Below, in pieces: positions 31,591-36,041 of a stretch of 36,041 nucleotides of DNA. Numbering within the stretch: the first letter of the stretch is position 1; each line of letters begins with the position of its first letter. Source of the stretch: Oscillospiraceae bacterium (GTDB lineage Bacteria > Bacillota > Clostridia > Oscillospirales > Ruminococcaceae). Made by a program: the position numbers and the translations under genes. The stretch lies in NCBI GenBank assembly GCA_017436765.1, contig JAFSCM010000110.1:1-36041 (forward strand). Direction: 5' to 3'. Below the pieces are notes generated by a model. That model saw nothing but the letters and a program-made list of their open reading frames with translations, did no database searches and had not been told where the DNA came from.

Positions 31591-33036
31591 ATGAGAAAAA
31601 CTAAAATTGTCTGCACACTGGGACCTTCAACAGATGCACCTGGTGTACTTAAACAGGTTATGGAAGCAGGTATGAACGTTGCGCGTTTCAACTTCTCACA
31701 TGCTACACACGAAGAACATCTTGACAGACTTAAAAAGGTAAGAGCAATGCGCACAGAGCTTGGTCTTTATGTTGCTACTTTGCTTGATACAAAAGGTCCT
31801 GAAATCCGTGTATGCAAATTCAAAAACGGCAGCATTGAACTTAAAGAAGGCGATAAATTCCATCTTACAACAAGAGATGTTGAAGGTGATGAAAATATTG
31901 TAAGTGTAACCTATAAAGATTTTACAAAAGATGTAAAAGAAGGCACAAGAGTTCTTTTTGCAGACGGCCTTATTGAAATGGTTGTAGATAAAGTGGAAGG
32001 TACAGAAGTTGAACTTACTGTTCTCAACAGCGGCAAACTTTCCAACAACAAATCAATAAATCTCCCTGATGTAAAACTTTCTATGCCTTTTGTAAGCGAA
32101 AGAGACAGAAACGATATTATTTTCGGTATCCAGAACGGTTTCGATTTTATCGCTTGTTCCTTTACAAGAAGCAAGGCAGACATTCTTGAAGTAAGAAAAA
32201 TTCTTGAAGAATATAATGCAACAGATATCCGTCTTATTGCTAAACTTGAAAACGGCGAAGGTATTGAAAACCTTGATGAAATCCTTGAAGTAGCTGACGG
32301 CATTATGGTTGCCCGCGGTGATATGGGTGTTGAAATTGACTTTACAGAAATCCCAAGAATCCAGAAGGAAATCATCAGAAAATGTTACGAAGCAGGCAAA
32401 CCTGCTATCACAGCAACACAGATGCTGGAATCTATGATTGAAAACCCACGCCCTACAAGAGCAGAAGTAACAGACGTTGCAAATGCAATTTATGACGGTA
32501 CATCTGCAATTATGCTTTCAGGTGAAACAGCAGCAGGCAAACATCCTGTGGAAGCTGTAAGAACAATGGCTGCTATTGCAGAAAAAACAGAAATGAATAT
32601 CGACTATGTAGGCGAACTTAAAGACCGTCCATACGGCGACAATATTTCTGTAACAGATGCGGTTGCTCATGCAGCCTGCGTAACAGCAATGAATCTTGAT
32701 GCAAAAGCTATCATCACAGTTACAAAATCAGGTTTCACAGCAAGAAACATTTCCAAATACCGTCCAAACACACCTATTATCGGCTGTACAGACTCTGATA
32801 AGGCTTGCCGCAAAATGGCTTTGTCCTGGGGTGTAATTCCACTTCTTATGGCAACAGTTACAGGCACTGACGAACTTATCGATATCTCCATTGCAGCAGC
32901 CAAAAAGGAAAAAATTCTCAAAGACGGCGATATGGTTGTTATCACAGCAGGTGTTCCTGTTGGTGTATCAGGTTCCACAAACATTATGAAAGCTCACAGA
33001 GTGGGCGAAGAAAGCCTTGGCAACCTTAAACTGTAA
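31591..33036 (+). CDS. pyk: Pyruvate kinase
   Basis: A 481-residue enzyme that transfers phosphate from phosphoenolpyruvate to ADP in the last step of glycolysis. The N terminus is MRKTKIVCTLGPST. ATLLDTKGPEIR, the catalytic lysine region IAKLENGEG, the metal-binding VARGDMGVEI, and the signature TATQMLESMIENPRPTRAEVTDVANAIYDG are present. The C-terminal regulatory domain is complete, without the extra PEP-utiliser-like domain found in Bacillus. The ATG at 31591 was chosen because GAGGGAG lies 9 bases upstream; the ATG at 31573 precedes that site. Codon bias suggests high expression. It stands alone, without pfk. Confidence 0.97.
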   Translation: MRKTKIVCTLGPSTDAPGVLKQVMEAGMNVARFNFSHATHEEHLDRLKKVRAMRTELGLYVATLLDTKGPEIRVCKFKNGSIELKEGDKFHLTTRDVEGDENIVSVTYKDFTKDVKEGTRVLFADGLIEMVVDKVEGTEVELTVLNSGKLSNNKSINLPDVKLSMPFVSERDRNDIIFGIQNGFDFIACSFTRSKADILEVRKILEEYNATDIRLIAKLENGEGIENLDEILEVADGIMVARGDMGVEIDFTEIPRIQKEIIRKCYEAGKPAITATQMLESMIENPRPTRAEVTDVANAIYDGTSAIMLSGETAAGKHPVEAVRTMAAIAEKTEMNIDYVGELKDRPYGDNISVTDAVAHAACVTAMNLDAKAIITVTKSGFTARNISKYRPNTPIIGCTDSDKACRKMALSWGVIPLLMATVTGTDELIDISIAAAKKEKILKDGDMVVITAGVPVGVSGSTNIMKAHRVGEESLGNLKL

Positions 33037-33085
33037 TATTAAAAAGGGTATCCGACAGGTGATATCCGTATAATTTAACACAAAT

Positions 33086-33128
33086 ATCTCCTGCACTATA
33101 TTGAAATGGTGTAGGGGATACATTTTTG
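33086..33128 (+). terminator. Terminator of pyk
   Basis: A 14-bp stem ATCTCCTGCACTAT (33086-33099) with ATGGTGTAGGGGAT (33106-33119), three G-U pairs, a 6-base loop, then ACATTTTT. Confidence 0.75.
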
Positions 33129-33138
33129 CCTGTTTTTG

Positions 33139-33167
33139 TTGTATAAGAAAACTGAAACTGTTATACT
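33139..33167 (+). promoter_or_regulatory. Promoter of the GrpB-family gene
   Basis: TTGTAT (33139-33144), a 17-base spacer, then TATACT (33162-33167) with TG one base before it. Confidence 0.65.
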
Positions 33168-33205
33168 AATTTTATTGGTAAAATATTGTTTGCTGAGGTA
33201 TAGAT

Positions 33206-33745
33206 ATGTCAATAGGGTTAAATAGGGGAACCGTTCTGCTTGAGCCGCACAATACGGAATGGGAATTTTCTGCACAGCAGATGATTGCAGTGTTAAAGGA
33301 TATTTTAAAGGATGATATTGTTGATGCACAGCATATCGGCAGCACATCAATAAAAAATATTTCATCAAAACCGATTATAGATATTGTTGTCGGAGTTGCA
33401 GACTTTGACAACATTATGAGACATAACAATATTTTAGCTGCAAATGGAATTTTGTATCGCAGACAAGACCATCCCGAACAGCATCTGTATGTGTGTGGCG
33501 ATATGGAAAACGGTATACATACACATTACATTCATGCAGTAATATGGGGAAAGGAAGCCTGGAACAACTATATAAATATGCGGGATTATCTGAATTATGA
33601 TGAAAAAACAGCTGCTGAATATTCTGAACTCAAAAAACATCTTGCACAGAAATATCCGCATGACAGAGTGAACTATACAAAAGAAAAAAGTGCATTTATT
33701 GAAGATGTATTGCAAAAAGCGGCTGAGTGGAGAAAACAGTTGTAA
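33206..33745 (+). CDS. GrpB-family nucleotidyltransferase-like protein
   Basis: A 179-residue protein of the GrpB/UPF0157 family, which has a nucleotidyltransferase fold. The signature HIGSTSIKNISSKPIIDIVV (G-S-x-S and D-x-V/D) is clear at residues about 45-65, followed by HLYVCGDMENG, HTHYIHAV and the C-terminal RDYLNYDEKTAAEYSELKKHLA. Members occur alone or fused to dephospho-CoA kinase; no substrate is established. It is a single gene with its own promoter and terminator. GAGGTA lies upstream of the ATG. Confidence 0.9.
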   Translation: MSIGLNRGTVLLEPHNTEWEFSAQQMIAVLKDILKDDIVDAQHIGSTSIKNISSKPIIDIVVGVADFDNIMRHNNILAANGILYRRQDHPEQHLYVCGDMENGIHTHYIHAVIWGKEAWNNYINMRDYLNYDEKTAAEYSELKKHLAQKYPHDRVNYTKEKSAFIEDVLQKAAEWRKQL

Positions 33746-33754
33746 CAAAATAAA

Positions 33755-33785
33755 AAGTCAGGGCGTAAATTTTACATCCTGACTT
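33755..33785. terminator. Bidirectional terminator between GrpB-family gene and CarD gene
   Basis: AAGTCAGG (33755-33762) pairs with CCTGACTT (33778-33785), and GTAAA/TTTAC pair inside. A-rich and T-rich flanks serve both convergent genes. Confidence 0.8.
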
Positions 33786-33794
33786 AATTTTTGG

Positions 33795-34313
33795 TTACTG
33801 ATTTATACCCAGTTTGTCACGAATATATTCAGCTACCTGACTGCGTTCAAGGTTCAGAGAATAGCAGAATTCATCTTCAATCAGTTTTTCAAGCAGCTTA
33901 AGGGTGTTTTCGTCACGGGTGGACAGGTGCTTGTTGGCGGCCTGTTTTTCTTTCTTTTTAAGGTGCAGACAGCTTGCAAGCAGCAGCCAGTCGCCATAGT
34001 TTTCACCATCGGTTATTTCCCTGAAGCGGTCGGAACGTTCATTGTTGTTGTCAATCCATGGTATCTGCTGTCCTTTTGCAGAAAGAAGAATATTGTCAAT
34101 TTCTTCCTTTGTCATAGGAGGACGCATTTTAGCTACAAGATTTTCCTTATCACAGGGAACATATATTGTAACAGCGTTGCCTGTTGCGGAATTGAGTATA
34201 TAATATTCAGACAAAGGACCGTTTGCCATACGCATTTTTTTGATTTCTTTTACAAAGCACAAACCGCTTTTTCCGTATATCACATAATCATTTACAGCAA
34301 ATTTATTGGCCAT
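33795..34313 (-). CDS. CarD-family transcriptional regulator
   Basis: A 172-residue CarD/CdnL-family protein. The N-terminal Tudor-like RNA-polymerase-binding domain (about 1-62: FAVNDYVIYGKSGLCFVKEI ... EYYILNSATGNAVTIYVPCD) is shared with the RID of Mfd. A helical C-terminal domain (about 75-172) follows, including KLLEKLIEDEFCYSLNLERSQVAEYI. In other bacteria such proteins bind the RNAP beta subunit and stabilise open complexes. AAAGGAG lies 9 bases before the ATG. It is monocistronic. Confidence 0.9.
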   Translation of the reverse strand: MANKFAVNDYVIYGKSGLCFVKEIKKMRMANGPLSEYYILNSATGNAVTIYVPCDKENLVAKMRPPMTKEEIDNILLSAKGQQIPWIDNNNERSDRFREITDGENYGDWLLLASCLHLKKKEKQAANKHLSTRDENTLKLLEKLIEDEFCYSLNLERSQVAEYIRDKLGINQ

Positions 34314-34353
34314 GGCGAACTTCTCCTTTTAATGTTTATTGTTTTATATTAAT

Positions 34354-34383
34354 ATAATAACAAATATACCTGTTGTTTTTCAA
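34354..34383 (-). promoter_or_regulatory. Promoter of the CarD-family gene
   Basis: On the minus strand TTGAAA (34378-34383), an 18-base spacer and TATTAT (34354-34359) with extended TGt, about 40 bases before the ATG. Confidence 0.6.
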
Positions 34384-34481
34384 AGGACAATTTTCACAAA
34401 TTAAACTGTATATTGTTGGCTGTCAATTCTGACGAAAAATAAAAAACAGAAGTAAAGCGGCATCTCTGTAAAAACATAAAT

Positions 34482-34515
34482 AACCGCCATATCACATAAC
34501 TTTGATATGGCGGTT
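34482..34515. terminator. Terminator of the FNT-MBL operon
   Basis: A 12-bp stem AACCGCCATATC (34482-34493) with its complement (34504-34515) and a 10-base loop. It lies 21 bases past the MBL gene stop. The T tract is interrupted on the minus strand (TTATTTATGTTTTT). Confidence 0.75.
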
Positions 34516-34536
34516 AGATTTTTATCTGTTTTTATA

Positions 34537-35337
34537 TTATAGAATTATTATCTGTTCTCCGTCATCGGGAATATAAAGATTTCCTGTAAAAAATTCTTTG
34601 CCTTCTGCAGAGTACAGTTCTTTTCTGTCAGACAGATGAGTATCCTCTGTGTGATAAAGTATAAGGTTTTTGATACCAAGTTTTTCTGCAGTTTCACAGG
34701 CATCTTTTACTGTGCTGTGAAACTTCTGATAAGGTTTGAAAATACTGCGTTCAGAATAAAGGCAGAAAGCCTCGTGCATAAGCCAGCTGCATCCCCGGAT
34801 TCTGTCAGAAATCATATCCTGCAAAGGTTCATCACCGCAGCAGGCAAGTTTCTTGTTCTCAATATCCATAACAAAACCGAATTGTTTTGTCTTGTCTGAC
34901 TGTATATCAAAGAACTCCACACTGTGACCGATGATATTGTATATGTCACCATCATTTACAATATTAATTTTAATCTGACCGCCAAAATGTTTTGTAACAG
35001 TTGCAGGCAGGGTTGCACAGCAGATAAGTTTCAAAGCTTCTGCAGCTTCATCGTGACAGTATATATTAAACTGTTTTCTGCATCCGTCATAATTTATAGC
35101 CTGACCTAACATACGTACAAGCCACACAGCACCAAGAATATGGTCGGTATGGCTGTGTGTTATAAAAATATGTTCAAGGTCGGTAACACTTATATTACTG
35201 TCGTAAAGTGCTTTGAGAATCTGATTTCCGCCTCCGGCGTCAACCAGAAAATGACTGCTGTTATCAGAAAGCACAAAACAGGTATTATAACATTTTGTTA
35301 CAGAGGCACTTCCTGTGCCAAGCATAGTAAGATTCAT
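34537..35337 (-). CDS. MBL-fold metal-dependent hydrolase (RNase Z-like)
   Basis: A 266-residue metallo-beta-lactamase-fold protein starting MNLTMLGTGSAS, with the metal motif THSHTDH (H61, H63, D65, H66), a later CCGDEP (metal Asp) and a final LYHTED (His). It resembles RNase Z/ElaC-type and phosphodiesterase-type members but lacks an obvious exosite arm, so tRNA processing is not assured. ATG 35337 was chosen because GGTGAT lies about 6 bases upstream; a longer frame to 35370 would overlap the preceding channel gene. It follows the channel gene by 16 bases, suggesting one transcript. Confidence 0.82.
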   Translation of the reverse strand: MNLTMLGTGSASVTKCYNTCFVLSDNSSHFLVDAGGGNQILKALYDSNISVTDLEHIFITHSHTDHILGAVWLVRMLGQAINYDGCRKQFNIYCHDEAAEALKLICCATLPATVTKHFGGQIKINIVNDGDIYNIIGHSVEFFDIQSDKTKQFGFVMDIENKKLACCGDEPLQDMISDRIRGCSWLMHEAFCLYSERSIFKPYQKFHSTVKDACETAEKLGIKNLILYHTEDTHLSDRKELYSAEGKEFFTGNLYIPDDGEQIIIL

Positions 35338-35353
35338 TTTATCACCGCACTGA

Positions 35354-35977
35354 TTATCTGGTACAAACATAACGCTTTACTTCAGCGAAGATGATGCCGC
35401 CTGCAGCGTTGCCAAGGGTTATTACTATAAGACGGATAACAGATTCAGCACTCCAGTTCATACACATCCAGAAGTAGAACATATCTGCTATACTGTGTTC
35501 AAATCCGCTGAGAATAAATACCATAACACCAAGGAAAAGGGAAAGGTATTTACCCGTTTCATACTGAATCTTTCCATACCCTTCAACAGAAATGTATATC
35601 ATAATATTGCAGAAGATACCGAGAAGAAAAAGACTTATGTAGCTGTCAGCCATTTTAACATCGCACAGGCCCTGGGCTGCAGCGGATAGTTTTGCACCGT
35701 TGCGTGTAGCCATAGAAATCAGGGCAATAATGCCTGTGCCGATAAGATTGCCAAACCAGATAACAGGAATCTGCAGTGCAAATCTTTTGTCATTCTGGCA
35801 TACATAGCATACCTTGCCTGTGTAAAGGTGCAGTCCGTAAGAACAGATGGTGAGCAGGCCTATGGCGAAGAACATTGAACCTATAACTTTGTTTTCGCTC
35901 ATAAGATATATTACGCCGCCAAAACCGATGCAACAGCCTGCAAGAACAGATGAAATCAAAACTTTAAAATTACTCAT
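35354..35977 (-). CDS. Short formate/nitrite transporter (FNT) family channel
   Basis: A 207-residue six-helix membrane protein of the FNT family (FocA, NirC, HSC). The pore signature with central histidine, LSGFEHSIADMFYF (H161), and the helix-broken LAGCCIGFGG and NLIGTGI segments are present. It is shorter than FocA (about 285), mostly at the termini and loops. FNT pentamers pass formate, nitrite, hydrosulfide or other small monovalent acids; the substrate is not assignable. GAGGT lies before the ATG. It is cotranscribed with the MBL gene downstream. Confidence 0.85.
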   Translation of the reverse strand: MSNFKVLISSVLAGCCIGFGGVIYLMSENKVIGSMFFAIGLLTICSYGLHLYTGKVCYVCQNDKRFALQIPVIWFGNLIGTGIIALISMATRNGAKLSAAAQGLCDVKMADSYISLFLLGIFCNIMIYISVEGYGKIQYETGKYLSLFLGVMVFILSGFEHSIADMFYFWMCMNWSAESVIRLIVITLGNAAGGIIFAEVKRYVCTR

Positions 35978-36021
35978 TTTTTACCTCGTGAACTGATAAT
36001 TCGGGGGAGTGGATTAATATA

Positions 36022-36027
36022 ATTATA
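36022..36027 (-). promoter_or_regulatory. -10 element of the FNT gene
   Basis: On the minus strand TATAAT, 45 bases before the start codon. The matching -35 would lie beyond the window edge. Confidence 0.45.
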
Positions 36028-36041
36028 CTATAAATAAAAAA

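Noticed and set aside
33044..33069. Hairpin GGGTATC/GATATCC just after pyk as the terminator
   Set aside because: Short stem with no T run; the 14-bp hairpin at 33086-33119 followed by ACATTTTT is the better terminator.

Overview
The window is AT-rich chromosomal DNA from a low-GC Gram-positive anaerobe, most likely a gut member of the Clostridia near the Ruminococcaceae/Oscillospiraceae. The basis is gene content: FemX-type aminoacyltransferase, DegV, BlaI/M56 pair, CarD, split ThrE exporter, QueT and an OhrR-like MarR protein, with AGGAGG-type ribosome sites and consensus sigma-A promoters. Species cannot be named from the sequence. No rRNA, tRNA, CRISPR array, transposase or phage gene was found.

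Layout. 1-2000: the tail of an unidentified gene, an alpha/beta hydrolase (-) and rlmA (+). 2080-5260 (-): a probable operon of two HAD phosphatases, an SGNH esterase and gpsA. 5359-5926: an OhrR-like MarR gene with an elaborate leader RNA. 5995-8147: a polysaccharide deacetylase, a 64-residue membrane peptide and a pyridoxal/pyridoxamine kinase. 8266-10910: trmL-degV, then queT behind a promoter-embedded palindrome and a structured leader (probable preQ1 riboswitch), then a membrane-anchored HTH protein. 11002-13194: gap (-) and an orphan histidine-kinase-like gene (+) with tandem Spo0A-like boxes. 13270-15859 (-): an acyltransferase with a zinc ribbon, overlapping a GltS-type carrier. 16053-18310 (-): a BlaI/M56-protease switch with two perfect operators.

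18422-21414 (-): metG and tatD behind a leader that encodes a small Arg/Met-rich peptide overlapping an intrinsic terminator. 21427-24573: femX (-), then the split threonine/serine exporter and a DUF554 gene (+). 24671-27535: a P2-type cation ATPase controlled by a recognisable yybP-ykoY (Mn2+) riboswitch with its terminator. 27663-30075: a beta-helix lipoprotein of different codon usage between imperfect 26-bp direct repeats. 30208-36041: deoB (-), pyk (+), a GrpB-family gene (+), a CarD-family regulator (-), and an MBL hydrolase with a short formate/nitrite-type channel (-).

The window is mostly housekeeping (glycolysis, phospholipid precursor synthesis, translation, cell wall). Its interest lies in cis-regulatory RNA and DNA: at least four leaders look switch-like (MarR, queT, metG, ATPase). 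The ATPase and queT leaders fit known classes. The MarR leader, which can pair a 5' segment with its own ribosome-binding site, and the metG peptide/attenuator leader fit no class I recognise and are the best candidates for something undescribed.
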